From assembly GCA_934045075.1 (NCBI GenBank), contig OW203745.1:15124768-15188767 (forward strand): 64,000 bases of DNA, in the 5' to 3' direction. Position 1 is the stretch's first letter. Every line of letters begins with the position of its first letter. The position numbers and the translations under genes were made by a program. Positions 31,117 to 42,362 of the stretch are shown one piece after another. This stretch comes from Yponomeuta sedellus (taxonomy: Eukaryota; Arthropoda; Insecta; Lepidoptera; Yponomeutidae). The notes under the pieces are model-generated. The model was given only the letters and a program-made list of their open reading frames with translations, had not been told where the DNA came from and searched no databases.

Positions 31117-31477
31117 ATATCAAACGTTGTATGTCCCCACTGCTGTAGCACGGGTCTCTTCCTGCATCGCAGGTAGGTTAGACCATACTCCACCAAAGGG
31201 GCTGAGTCTGGGCTGGTGGAGGAGTGTAAGGCAGTGGCGGTACTGTCAGAAGTCAACAAGCCGCCCATAAGGCCTCTGACATGGCTTAACGACTGCCATT
31301 ACACGACAGCCGCCACCAACGGTTTACCGTGCCTTGCGCAGCATGGAAGCATTCGGGAACAATACCAATCGCGGTTGTGACGGGAAGCTCACCCATGCAG
31401 CATCTCACCGCGTCCGTTGTTGTTTGAGCCAATTGATTGATTCCAATCACTCGGTTCCACTAGGCCACAAGCGCTTC
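31117..31477 (-). mobile_element. SINE-A, near full length
   Basis: Complement of the whole family, ending 'ggccacaagcgcttc'. More diverged than the copies at 33.8 or 43.3 kb. Confidence 0.8.
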
Positions 31478-31671
31478 AGTGGTAGCGCTTACAATTTTTT
31501 TTTTCAAAAAATACTTTTATTTAACATAATACATATAAATGTTTAAATACAATATGTTTAATAACATAATAATTATGATATAATATTAAAGAGGTAGAGA
31601 TCTGTCAGGATAGTAGCAAGTGGCAGACTCCAGTCAGTTATTAAGGCGTGAGTTTAATTACAATTACTTAC

Positions 31672-31923
31672 ATATCGCACCCTCAGAACGAAAGAGGTCT
31701 AAGTAAAAAAATAGTGAAATTGAGTTACAATCATAGAGTCATAAAAAGGTATGCCGTGGACGGAAGATTCGCTATGCTCTTTTTTACAATAAGTGCCTTT
31801 GTTTTACTATTCATCGGATAGAGCATACCTTTTTATGTCTCTCTATGATTGTTAGGTACTCAATTTTTTGAGTATTTAAACTATTTTTTGACTTAGGCCT
31901 CTTTCGTTCTGAGGGTGCGATAT
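31672..31923. mobile_element. MITE-P, 252 bp palindromic
   Basis: Ends 'atatcgcaccctcagaacga' and the complement 'tcgttctgagggtgcgatat'. Inner pairs include 'cataaaaaggtatgc' against 'gcatacctttttatg'. AT-rich flanks fit a TA duplication. Confidence 0.8.
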
Positions 31924-32451
31924 TATCTTTTAAAATATATCTAGTCTGAATTAGTGTCAACTTGGTACCTTACGACTCATGTTTGCCGACGGCGCGCTCC
32001 GGGTCTAGGTTTTTAAATGTACTTTTTGGCACGTTAATAATGGAATAATGCTGGCCATGTTATGAAGCTATTGTCCTAACGGAAAATGGAGCTTAAACCA
32101 TTTTTGCCGGCAGCCTTTTATGGCTTGCTGCTACCGCAATGTACAGTTTATGGTAGCCTTTTAAAACCACTATTAGCCTAACCACAGCTTACGAGGGAGG
32201 TAAAACACGAAAGCAATATTATTAACAGTGTCTAAACTAATTGTATTAAAAATACATTGTATTTTAGGACATAAAAATAATTAGTACTTATTTTTCTAAT
32301 ACGTAAGCTACTTATGTATAAAATTGCAGTGCCCTTACAAGGCTCATGTTGCGGACTATTATATATTAAAACCTATTCTGTACCACATGAAGCAATAAAC
32401 GAACTTGAACTTTATTGTTTTAACATTAGTTGTAACTTCCACACGACACGA
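31924..32451. other. Intron, nothing recognised
   Basis: No gene. Near 32328, 'cagtgcccttacaaggctca' and a nearby 'aataaa' resemble a LINE 3' end. Confidence 0.35.
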
Positions 32452-32640
32452 TCACTTGCACTGAGTTCAAACTAGGATACCCTGTGCTATGGTATCAAGG
32501 CAGACATCGCAAACATAGAAATACACCCAGATTGAAGCCACGTGTACAATTAATTGTACGGCGGCAACCAGTGGGATAGAACTCCCGGCCCCCGGCATTG
32601 TAATCAGACGTGATACCGGTAGACCGCTAGATGAAGTATT
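32452..32640 (-). repeat. tRNA-like SINE, unnamed family
   Basis: On the - strand a head with 'tagcggtctaccggtatcac' and 'gggagttctatcccac' is followed by 'tttgcgatgtctgcc'. Related in layout to SINE-D but distinct. Confidence 0.5.
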
Positions 32641-33140
32641 CTTATTTAATATTCTTTATTTTTTGACATTAGTTTTATTAATTCCTGTTAGCATTAGTTG
32701 ATTATTTATTTGAAATTTTTTTTAATTGACTTATCTTTTTTAATCTTTAATGTTATTTTCAGGTAGTTGTAAAACATATTTTTGGTGATTATCAAAATTA
32801 TGATAAGCTCTTAGGTATTGTATGGAATCAGGCGTTACTTTGCGGAAATCTTGTTGTACTTTTGGCGGAATTTAGCAGTAATTTTTACATTTTAAGGCTA
32901 TTATGGATTTGTGCAATTCCGGAATTGAGCTCACGGTTGGCAGGCAAGTACTTCACCTCTATGCCAACGAGGCAGCCTATTCATTGGGCCAAATATCTAG
33001 CTAGGCATTTCACAAGAGGATTAGTTCGGATAATAGGTCTCTGTATGTTGATTAGGAGTACCACTTCCATAATTATTATGGCCTGAGCGGTCGCTTCACA
33101 CAGGCATTCTGTGGTAATAACGGTACTTATATACATGATA
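32641..33140. other. Intron, nothing recognised
   Basis: AT-rich. The 74-aa frame at 32862-33086 has no recognisable domain. Confidence 0.3.
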
Positions 33141-33340
33141 ACCTCTGTGGCACAGCGATAGCGCATCTGCCTACTACGAGTATGCGAGAGGTCTCAGGTT
33201 TGAATCCCGATTGGGGACAAAAAAACCCCAGGTCTTGGACGTTACATGTTTGTGATGTCGCTGTTTCTGGTTCCCACGACACAGGGTGTGCTAGTGTGGG
33301 GTTAGAACCAATTTACGTGCCTGTACGTAAATTTTATGTT
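33141..33340 (+). mobile_element. SINE-D copy
   Basis: 'acctctgtggcacagcgata', a B-box-like 'aggtttgaatccc', 'acatgtttgtgatgtcgctg', then 'gtgtggggttagaacc'. The only plus-strand D copy in the window. Confidence 0.8.
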
Positions 33341-33843
33341 ATAACGCCTGTATCATGGAGGGGTATGCAAAGTTCAGCACCTTGATTATGTAACTTTTCA
33401 CATAGACATCTATGTGCGGTTCGCTTAGCTTTGCCGCATAGATATGATGGGTAGTGGATAGTGGATACCGTATTTCAGTGGATTTCTGATACGTGGCACT
33501 GATATTGATCCAAATAAATGTAAGATAAAAACCATTAGATATTTCGTCTTTTCCATACAAATGTAAAAAGTTTCATAATCACTGCACCTTGATTTCCTAA
33601 AACTACAATTCCTTGTTTATTATTATTACAATTCAAAGAACATTGCATTGCGGTGTCCCTACTTGTACGATATTACTTGTACGATATTAGTGTTAGACAA
33701 GCAACCGACGACGCGAGCTCCGTCTCTGCTCTGCGAATCGGAGCGAAACCTGGTCGGACTTTTCCGATATAACAACACCCGTAAGTAAATCCGGACTAAA
33801 AGTCTACAATGTGTTGTGCTTACGAAAGTTTTAGTTCAAAAAC
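33341..33843. other. Intron, nothing recognised
   Basis: A short 'tagctttgccgcatagat' near 33427 resembles the hairpin at 56229. 'cttgtacgatatta' is repeated at about 33661-33690. No gene. Confidence 0.35.
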
Positions 33844-34206
33844 GATATTAACCATTGTACGTTCCCACTGCTGGGGCACGGGTCTCTTCCTGCATCGCAG
33901 GAAGGTTAGGCCATACTCCACCACGGGAGCCAAGTCCGGGTTGGTGGAGGATTGTAAGACAGTGGCGGGCCTTACCGTCAGAAGTTATCAAGCTGCCCAT
34001 AAGGCCTCTGACATGACTTAACGACTGCCATTATATGACAGCCGGCACCAACGACTTAACGTGCCTTGCAAAGCACAGAAGCGCTCGGAAAAATGCCACT
34101 AGCGGTAGTCACGGGACGCTTACCCATCCTGTACCTGACCGCGCCTGTTGTTGCTTAACCAAGTGATTGATTCCAATCACTTTGTTCGCCTAGGCCACGA
34201 GCGCTT
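33844..34206 (-). mobile_element. SINE-A, full length
   Basis: A complete complement copy from 'tgtacgttcccactgctggg' to 'ggccacgagcgcttt', close to the family consensus. Confidence 0.85.
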
Positions 34207-34269
34207 TGCCTACTTGTACACTGTGGGTTAATCGAAGTTGCAATGTAAAATTCATAGTACGTACTTTTC

Positions 34270-34690
34270 TTTTCATCGCTTCATCAGCATTCATTAGTCG
34301 TCGCATGCGGTGATGGCTCATCAGTCAAACGCTCGCATTCGAGCGGTTGCGGATTTGAATTCCGGCACATGCGTATAACTTTGTTTTCTAAATTACCTAT
34401 ATTTCTAAACAACAGCAAAGCCACTCCTTGTGAAGGAAAACTTTGTGAGGAAACCCTTGTATTCGAGGTATTCACATACCTCGGCGCTTGCCACGTACAA
34501 GGGCTTAACTGAGAACAAGGGCGGAAAAAGGTTTATTTCTAAGGAGTAGCAAAGCTACTCGCTAAATGTGAAGGAAAACTTTGTGGGGAAACCCTTCTGC
34601 CTGAGGTGTTAATATACATCAGTGTTTGCTACGTACAATGGCCTAACTAAGGCTGAGTGCCGAAAAAGCTAACTAACTAGTCGCTACATG
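34270..34690 (+). repeat. SINE-E, two partial units
   Basis: Head 'gcggttgcggatttgaattc', then 'gtgaaggaaaactttgtgag'. A second 3' unit ('ctactcgctaaatgtgaagg') starts at about 34556. So the body is duplicated behind one head. Confidence 0.6.
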
Positions 34691-35012
34691 CAGGTGAAGT
34701 ACATTACCGAATATAAGCACAAGAGATTTGGAAATAATCATTTCCACAGATAATTCCAATCGCCCACTCTACGTACCTGCCACTCTCTGCAATTCGTTTA
34801 AAATCTAATATAATGGGGAACTTGACTAAAACTTCATTATGGTGACATTTTTCTGACTATTAAAAAACAAAAAAATGGAGAAAATCAAGTTACTTTAATA
34901 TTAACATTTTTAGGTTTATTGAATTGAATTTTTTTTCTAATAAGTTTGTAGACTCATAAAATGCAATCTTCCGAGATAACTCGAATATTGATAAACGCTT
35001 CGTACGTAATGA
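34691..35012. other. Intron, nothing recognised
   Basis: AT-rich, no frame of note. Confidence 0.35.
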
Positions 35013-35090
35013 GTAAAAAACCTATTTAGAGACTAAAAATTCCACCCACGCCGGGATTCGAACCCGCGACTTCTGGCTATCCGTGCCAGT
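35013..35090 (-). repeat. SINE-B 3' half, cut at the anticodon arm
   Basis: Tail and B box on the - strand, ending abruptly in 'ctatccgtgccag', the same breakpoint as in the inverted dimers. Confidence 0.75.
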
Positions 35091-35205
35091 ATAAGTAATT
35101 AAGAACAATGTCACGTCATAGTTTAGCCCGTTTAGTCTGGCGTTTTTTGAACTACGTGACTAGAATGACTTTTTCACATGTCACATTTTAAAATAAGTAT
35201 TAGTA

Positions 35206-35290
35206 GAAATACTCCTCGCTAACGGTGAAGGAAAACATCGTGAAGAAACTTGAGTGTTTGAGATATTGAAATACGTCAGAGATACTTTAT
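35206..35290 (+). repeat. SINE-E fragment
   Basis: 'tactcctcgctaacggtgaa', 'ggaaaacatcgtgaagaaac' and 'gatattgaaatacgtcag'. Confidence 0.6.
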
Positions 35291-35427
35291 TTATTTACAA
35301 AACTTACAGCACTAGTAAATTAATATTCACAGTTATAAATATAATTAATCTTTGGTCAATGCCGTCGGCCTGTGCTGAAGGCCTGTGTCCTGCAGGTTAA
35401 TTTATAGGCCACATATAAAAAAAGAGA

Positions 35428-35830
35428 AACGCTCGTGGCCTAGGCGAGAAGCGCTCGTGGTCTAGGCGAGAAGCGCTCGTGGCCTAGGCGAACCGAGTGA
35501 TTGGAATCAATCACTTGGTCTAGCAAAAACAGGCGCGGTCAGGTGCGGGATGGGTGAGCGTCCCGTGACTACCGCTAGTGCCATTTTTCCGAGCGGTTCC
35601 GTGCTTCGCAAGGCACGTTAAGCCGTTGGTGCCGGCTGTCATATAATGGCAGTCGTTAAGCCATGTCAGAGGCCTTATGGGCGGCTTGATAACTTCTGAC
35701 AGTGAGGTCCGCCACTGTCTCACAATCCTCCACCCACCCGGACTTGGCCCCCGTGGTGGAGTATGGCCTAACCTTCCTGCGATGCAGAAAGAGACCCGTG
35801 CCCCAGCAGTGGGGACATATAAGGGTTGAT
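35428..35830 (+). mobile_element. SINE-A with a triplicated 5' end
   Basis: The first 21 bp or so ('gcgctcgtggcctaggcga' with variants) occur three times in a row (35428-35490) before a complete body ending 'ggggacatataagggttgat'. The body is near consensus. Confidence 0.85.
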
Positions 35831-36489
35831 AACGATATAAAAAAATATTAGTTGTAAAGGAAACGATGGGTCTCTCCAACGAGATTAAAACATTTTTTCG
35901 TGCAAGTTCCCCATTGACTTATTGAACACCGCTCGAATGGTTTGAGCTAGCGCAGAATCGAGGGTACTTGACTGTAGCTCTAGTACGCCCCTGTTTCCGA
36001 CGGCATGCGGCATTGCTATTTCCAATGTGGGTTTTCTATTTTTAAAAGGAGACAACGTTAATGTATTTAATAGTTTTTCATTTCTTATACTCGGAAAGTA
36101 ATTTATTTATTTATTCATTCATTTGCAAGCTTACACGGTACATTTTATATAAGTAAATTACAATAATATTAATAAATGTTGTTTTGATCTGATTATTGGG
36201 TGGAAAATGCTGCTATTCTCCATAGGGAGGGAAAAACTCATACAAATTACTTCCCACCTAAGGGCGGGAATGAACTTTAAAAATAGAACTACTGTCAGTT
36301 TTGAAAGTTTTTGTAATAAATAGGCTTTTTAAAAAAAAACTAATTAAAAAAAATGCTGTGGCCATGTGAGTTTCTAAACAGCCAGTGTGAATTTAGCGCA
36401 AACTTCTTTGAGCGGAATAAGCCGCAACAATAACGCGGTGAGTTCCATATTTGAAATTTAAAATGTGACGGAATTCAAAAAAGAATAGG
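35831..36489. other. Intron, nothing recognised
   Basis: No gene. 'ttatttatttattcattcat' near 36102 is a short tetranucleotide tract. Confidence 0.35.
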
Positions 36490-36825
36490 TACAGTGCTAC
36501 TCAAGAAATAAGTCTCGCGAATGTACCTGTGCAGATGACCAAATTTTGGATGTGCGGCAAGTTGATCGACCAATCAGATAGTTTCATTTTATGGCAGGCC
36601 TTTGTTCCTATTGGTTGATTCAACGTCATCGATGCAGGTGACTATTAGTTTAGCAATATTAGCGTGAGCGAAATAGGTAGCGCTACTGCGGCAATCAATT
36701 CTGCATCGGTATCGGTTAAAGATCATGTTGAATGTACTTAAAGCTTCGGGTACTTTCATTTCACTTCTTCCTAGTCTGCGCGAACGTAGATTCCCGAAGG
36801 GACTTTTATGATGTGTAGTACTGTA
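36490..36825. mobile_element. MITE-Q, 336 bp
   Basis: Ends 'tacagtgctac' and 'gtagtactgta' form an imperfect 11-bp inverted repeat. The interior has 'accaaattttggatgtgcgg' and 'gtctgcgcgaacgta'. Another copy is at 40982-41312 and a 24-bp end at 39486-39509. Confidence 0.75.
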
Positions 36826-37105
36826 ATAATATTTTATGCTAAGATTTTTATATTAAAAAGGAGTTTTTATTTTCCTCATATTCGAAATGAAAAGTAGAGT
36901 GTTTAACACGGGTAAAAGAATCAATTCCTACTCGGACTATAGCCGGGAAATACTTCGGGAATGGATTATTTCTACCCTCGTTAAGCAACCTACTATTACG
37001 CATCAGAGGCAAAACGTGCTGGAACATTATTATTTTTATAGCACCTTTTACTTATGTATACGTATGTATTACAAGTAAATAAATCTTATCTGCCTTTTTT
37101 TGCCG

Positions 37106-37460
37106 GTGTCTGAACTTAGCGACGGCACTACAGTTAAGTAAATACTTAACTGTAGTGCTGGCTCTTCGTACTTCTCAGCAAAGAGCGAGACAGAACGTTA
37201 CTTAAGTAACAACAACAATAACATTTACATACAGGCACATACATCGCGTCTGACCCCACACTAGGATACCTTGTGTCCTGTGTCGTGGGAACCAGAAACA
37301 GCGACATCAAAAACATGTAAACATCCAAGACCTGGGGTTTTTTTGTCCCCAGCCGGGGTTCGAACCCGGAACCTCTCGCATGGTAGGCAAATGCGCTACC
37401 GCTGCGCCACAGAGGGCGTCAAGTATTTACTTAGTGACATTTTCAATTCAGAAACCAGCC
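37106..37460. mobile_element. MITE-M split by SINE-D
   Basis: M left part at 37106-37207 ('actacagttaagtaaatact') and right part at 37424-37460 ('ttacttagtgacattttcaa'). 'aagta' flanks the inserted SINE-D. Confidence 0.65.
37208..37420 (-). mobile_element. SINE-D copy inside MITE-M
   Basis: Complement of the D head ('cgctgcgccacagaggg'), with B box 'ggggttcgaacccgg' intact. Slightly enlarged by a 'gtgtcctgtgtc' duplication near 37273. Confidence 0.8.
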
Positions 37461-37959
37461 ATCTGGGCTAAATTACCACGTGTGGCCATCGTGACACGAG
37501 ATTTTTATACCATTATATATTGAGCCAGAGAAAAACAAAACAAAACTGCGGTCTTACAGAAAACAAAAATATGCGTAGCTCGGAATTCGATATCCATTTC
37601 CTGACGCAGGCAAAGTGAAGGGCACTCGGGTCTTTACGTATATCGGCCCTCAATATAACTTAATATAATTCAAGGGCCACCATTCTGCCGGCGACGTCGA
37701 TTAGGGATCGGGAAAAAACCGGCCTTCGGGAGTGGGGAAATTCTAATGGGAAAATTCCCGCGGAAAACGTTCCGCGTCGGAGTGGGGAATGTTGTGGGTG
37801 TCTCCGTTTTGTCGCCTAAATTCAATTTCAATCACTCTTCAAGTATTTGAGGAGCTTTAATGGGAACTTCATAATTGTCACCATTTGTGTTTTTTTATCT
37901 AGCCTATAAACGTCCCACTGCAGGGCACAGGCCTTCTCTTAAAGAGAGAGGTTAAGGGT
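37461..37959. other. Intron, nothing recognised
   Basis: A GC-richer patch (about 37680-37800) with 'gcctaaattcaat' and 'gaaaattcccgcgg' but no open frame of note. Confidence 0.35.
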
Positions 37960-38115
37960 TTAATTAACATGCGTGTAGACTTGAGTTGTTGCGGTGTTCA
38001 AATATCTCAGCGCTTGCTAATCCGCGATGGGCACGCGTCGTAATTAATCCCATATTCTCTCTCTCTCTCTCTCTGAGAGAAGGCCTGTGCTGTGCAGTGG
38101 TTTATAGGCTACATA
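37960..38115 (+). repeat. SINE-E 3' part
   Basis: 'ggcacgcgtcgtaattaatc', a CT tract, 'gagagaaggcctgtgctgtg' and 'tttataggctac'. Confidence 0.65.
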
Positions 38116-38697
38116 AAAAATGTGTTAAATTATTGGTAGATTAGCTGCACTTTAAAACTCCAGCTTTTTTTTCGTCCGTCGCTTCTATTCATTTCGTTAG
38201 TAAAGAATCTCACTCAGCATTCTCGTAGCACTTTGCTACGCACTACGCCGTAGCACAGTTGAACGTTGAAGTGGCTACGAGAAACGTAGCAAGCATTATG
38301 TTTCTATCTTGCTTTGAAACTTGTCATCTAAAACGAGACATTGGGAAATGCCTTTCTCAATGTATCATTTTAGATGTCTTTATTTGGTTTTTAAGGAGAG
38401 TAACAGTTCAATATAACTGTTTTTTTCCTCTGTGGTAACAGCAACGTAGTAAGCAGAAGACCAACCACCAGTCTCCACTTATTAATATTATTTGTTTCTT
38501 ACAATTGTTTGCACAGTAAAACAATAACAAAAATAAAACTTACATAAAACGCATTAATTAAACGCAAAATTACATGCAAAGGCGGACTTTTTCAAATGAA
38601 ATGTCTTCCAGCCAGCCTAAAAAGTTACATTATAGCGAGGTTGTGAAATAAACCTAATTAGTAACAGATTAACACAACGATACGTAAAACGCTTATT
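38116..38697. other. Intron, nothing recognised
   Basis: A foldback around 38226-38295 pairs 'tcgtagcac' type words with 'gctacgag'. No gene. Confidence 0.35.
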
Positions 38698-38945
38698 AGT
38701 TAGTTCGACCTGAGATTTCCGCACTTAGCCTCATGAGCCATTGTACGTAACAGGCGCTGAGATATGTAAAGAAATACGACAGTAGAGTTTTCTCACGTTT
38801 TCCTTCACCGTTAGTGAATGGTATTGCTGGTATAACTGTAACTTTACAAATGTACATAACATAAAAAACAATCATTGGTAAATGACCGAATTCGAACCCA
38901 CGACCTCTGGATTGAGAAGCTTGCAACCTACCGTTCCGCTAATAC
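38698..38945 (-). mobile_element. SINE-E, near complete
   Basis: On the - strand: head with 'aggtcgtgggttcgaattcg', then 'ccaatgattgttttttatgt', 'aggaaaacgtgagaaaac', and the 3' block 'gaggctaagtgcggaaatct'. A useful reference for SINE-E. Confidence 0.7.
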
Positions 38946-39485
38946 TACGTATTAACGTTTAAATTAATAAAATCAATTCAACACATTATATCCATTGTTG
39001 AGCACCGGACAAAATACCGAAACGGGGACCAGCGTCTAAAGGAATTCAGGTAACTCCACGCTTGTATTCATTTTTTCACAACATCGTGATAATTGGATCG
39101 GGAAACACTAAGACACTGTGAGGAAACCTGCGCTCCAAATTCACCATTCGAACCTTATCCACTTCCAACACCTGCAAGTGAAAATTTAACTAAACTACGG
39201 GCGCTGAGGGCCTATTAACGTAGCTGGGCGAGTAACTAATGTACAAATTAGAAGTTAAATAATTTAAGGCTGCACTTAATAGCTCCGTGTTCGAGTCCCG
39301 AGGTGGTAATTTAATATCATCACGAATTTAATAGAAGGCCTTGGAGCGTCGTCACAGAGTGTGCAGTAGGGAAGCGGGCACTCAAGATATGATGCATCTA
39401 TATACGTCCCAATGTGGGGCGCGGGCTTCTCTCAGAGAGAGGGAGTGGACCTGTTAATGACTTTCTGTTTCATATTTTTAAATAG
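38946..39485. other. Intron with worn repeats
   Basis: SINE-E-like 'actgtgaggaaacctgcgct' near 39115 and a tRNA-like 'gtgttcgagtcccgaggtgg' near 39287. No gene. Confidence 0.4.
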
Positions 39486-39509
39486 TACAGTGCTACACAA
39501 GAAATAAGT
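39486..39509. repeat. MITE-Q terminal fragment
   Basis: 24 bp beginning 'tacagtgctacacaagaaat', identical but for one base to the start of the Q copy at 36490. Confidence 0.6.
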
Positions 39510-39537
39510 TGTGCTTAAATTATTGCGTGGTGTGCAG

Positions 39538-39561
39538 TGCAACCCAGGCGTGCTGCAGATG
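39538..39561 (+). other. Possible 24-nt microexon (weak)
   Basis: 'gtgtgcag' precedes 24 bases ending in an excellent donor (ATG followed by 'gtaagc'). The length is a multiple of three, so it could be included between the 20180 and 43933 exons without changing frame. However, the acceptor has a poor pyrimidine tract and in that frame the peptide ('VQPRRAAD') is featureless. The CpG-rich sequence behind it (39575-39675) stays open on the + strand but has no donor of the right phase. Confidence 0.15.
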
Positions 39562-39824
39562 GTAAGCCTATCCGTGCCTGACCGCTATGTGTGGCGCAGA
39601 CGGCGCGTCCATCTGCTAGCGGTGCCGCGCGCGCGCACTAACCTGCTGCGGGACGCGCCTCTCACCCGAGCTATTCGCACTTTGAACTGTGTCTCAGAAA
39701 GTACTGACCTGTTTTGTTGCTCTCTGAATGAATTCACAAAAAATGGGCTTTTTATTTTATGCTATAACTTGAATTTGCGTAAATCAAATTTTTATGAGTG
39801 ATTCCTTCCATTTTAAAGCTTTTA

Positions 39825-40940
39825 TTGACATACATTTATATTGTTTTTAATTAAAGACTGTATCGAATGTTTTACTTTAATTTTTATTGACATTATGATT
39901 TAATTTAAATTTTATTGGAATTGAATTTATTTTATCTATATTTAATTTTTGCTTCTCATGTTTGATGTATTTGATTTGATTTAATTTCATTTGCTATTAG
40001 AAATCAATGTGGCTACGAGCTATTATTTATATTAATTAGTTATCTTACGTGATTTTTTTCCAAATCATCCATTTTACCCATTGTCAAGTTACACTATTTT
40101 TATTTTTAATGCACTAACCCGTGCTAAGGAACAAATTTAAAAACCTATTTAGAGGCTAAAAATTTCACCCATGCCGGGATTTGAACCCGCAACCTCTGGC
40201 TATCCGTACCAGCGCTCTACCAATTGAGCCAATGGGCGACTCACGGCATCAGTGAAATTTCGAACCTCTTTACAATATTCTCTGTATTACGTACAGGCAG
40301 CGACATCTGACTTAAGCAAATTGCATTACTTACAGCCCCGACTACCTACTTTGCAGTTAGGTTTAACATCGGAACGATATCACTGTACCCACATGATTAC
40401 ACTATTTGTACACTAGTGATATCGTTCCGATGTTAAACCTAACTGCAAAGTAGGTAGTCGGGGCTGTAAGTAATGCAATTTGCTTAAGTCAGATGTCACT
40501 GCCTGTACGTAATACAGAGAATATTGTAAAGAGGTTCGAAATTTCACTGATGCCGTGAGTCGCCCATTGGCTCAATTGGTAGAGCGCTGGTACGGATAGC
40601 CAGAGGTTGCGGGTTCGAATCCCGGCATGGGTGAAATTTTTAGCCTCTAAATAGGCCATTGTCAAGTGTTTTTATTGACATCCCTTTATATTGTTTTTAT
40701 TATTATTTGTATCTAATGTTCTATTTTAATTATTATTGACATTTATCTGATTATGATTTAATTTAAATTTTATTGGAATTCAATGTATTTTTATCTATTT
40801 TTTTATTTTGCTTAGCATGTTTAATTTATTTGATTATGATTCAATTTAATTTTCTATTAGAAATCAATGTGTCTACGAACTATTATTTATATTACTCAGC
40901 TACCGCAATATGATCTCCTGTAATCATAGCTGTAAGTTAT
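39825..40940. repeat. Diverged direct repeat flanking a SINE-B dimer
   Basis: 39825-40050 and 40668-40910 share 'tttaatttaaattttattgg', 'ctattagaaatcaatgtg' and 'actattatttatatta' in order. The second ends 'gttatggtaataaataaata', like a LINE 3' untranslated region. The two old copies lie either side of the dimer. Confidence 0.6.
40078..40667. mobile_element. Head-to-head SINE-B dimer with 12-bp direct repeat
   Basis: A complete minus copy (about 40107-40397) and a plus copy (about 40408-40655) meet at their leader ends, giving inverted arms of about 250 bp. Both carry A and B boxes. 'ccattgtcaagt' lies at 40078-40089 and 40656-40667. The plus copy's tail is cut at 'ctctaaatagg', directly against the repeat, while the minus copy has its full tail. 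Confidence 0.8.
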
Positions 40941-40981
40941 GGTAATAAATAAATAAAATAAACTATTAAAAATAAAAAAAA

Positions 40982-41312
40982 AGTCTCGCGGATGTACCTG
41001 CGCAGATGACCAAATTTTGGATGTGCGGCAAGTTGATCGACCAATCAGATAGTTTCATTTTATGGCAGGCCTCGCGCCTTTGTTGCTATTGGTAGATTCA
41101 ACATCATTGATGCAGGTGACTATTAGTTTGGCAATATTAGCGTGAGCGAAATCGGTAGCGCTACTGCGGCAATCAATTCTGCACCTTAACCCGTATCGGT
41201 TAAAGATTATGTTCAATGTACTTATCGCTTCGGGTACTTACGTTACGTACTTACACTTCTTCCTAGTCTGCGCGAACGTATATTCCCGAAGGGATTTTTG
41301 TATAATACTGTA
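40982..41312. mobile_element. MITE-Q, left end lost
   Basis: Matches 36515-36825 with moderate divergence and ends 'ataatactgta'. The left terminal repeat is replaced by an A-rich run. Confidence 0.7.
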
Positions 41313-41828
41313 CTAGCTTGAAACGTTTATGTTTGAAACGTGTTCTGTTTGTCCTTTTTCTTTACTTGTACGCATGTAATATTTTTCCTTTATGTTATAT
41401 TTGATGTATGCCTATGTTGTTTTAAAGTATTGTGCCTTTAAATAAATGTTTTATCTACCTATCTATCTATCTTTTGCCTGCGACTCGGTCCGCGTGGGTT
41501 AAATTTAAAAAAAAACGGCGAAACACGTGTTCTGTCAATTGTGTTAAAGAGTATTTATTTTACGTTTCAAGAAAATCAGACAACATTCTTTATAACTCTC
41601 ATACAAATTTTGGAAACACTTTTCGCCCCCTTAGGGGTTGAATTTCAAAAAATCCAGTGTTATTCCTTGCCCACATTATATACAGACCCTCGGTGCAAAA
41701 TTTCAGCTTCCTAGGTCCTACGGCTTGGGCCGGGGCGTTGATGTGTGAGTCAGTCAGGACTTTTAATTTTATTTATATAGATACGTCAATGGCTTTCCTA
41801 AAACAAAATAAACAGACAAATGCTGTGT
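41313..41828. other. Intron with repeat H
   Basis: A LINE-tail-like 'aataaatgttttatctacct' followed by (ATCT)n is near 41440-41470. Repeat H (complement of 9370-9480) is at 41655-41785. The short frames have no recognisable domain. Confidence 0.45.
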
Positions 41829-42072
41829 GGTTCGGCCTAGAGAATAGCACCAACCCAAATTCTTCCCGCGGGTGTCATAAAAGGTGACTAAGGGACACAA
41901 GGAGGGTGGGCAGCAGCGCCCCATGCAGTACAATTCCACCAAACTGCGATCCCCAACCCGCATGCCTAGCGTGGGGATTATGGGCATTACCCCCCAATGA
42001 TGGCACAACCTTGCGCTATGGCGCTCATTAGGGGAGTCCAGCAGTGGACTAATATAGCCTGAAGATGAAGAC
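41829..42072 (+). repeat. RTE-type LINE 3' end / derived repeat
   Basis: Same block order as 3367-3595, with a clearer end 'gtccagcagtggactaatat' and 'agcctgaagatgaag'. Confidence 0.7.
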
Positions 42073-42362
42073 AAATGTGCTCCATCATCAAGCGAGGCGA
42101 CCGCGGATTGGCAATTCGTAGAGCTGAGGTATATTAACACCTCAGACACCCAGGTTTCTTCATCATTGTTGGCGACAGAACTTTTTTTATTGTTTTGACT
42201 TTTTGTACATATTGTCTTTTTTACTTGTGTCAGTTTTTTAAAATTTAGTTCTCTGTCTGTTCTTGTTATTAATTGTCTTGTAAATATTATTGATTAAACT
42301 CGGTTTTGTAAAATAAAAAAAATTTACCTATTATTCAAACAGAAAAGTAGGGCACCATACGG
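42073..42362. other. Intron
   Basis: Includes a scrap like SINE-E ('gcggattggcaattcgtaga'). Otherwise unclassified. Confidence 0.35.

Noticed and set aside
39511..39801. 96-aa coding exon around the CpG-rich patch
   Set aside because: No donor in a phase compatible with the laminin-G exon and no recognisable domain. Only a weak 24-nt microexon is kept as a possibility.
40559..40635. tRNA gene
   Set aside because: The sequence has A and B boxes, but the anticodon loop lacks T33, stems contain mismatches, and it recurs many times with the same SINE tail. It is a SINE head.
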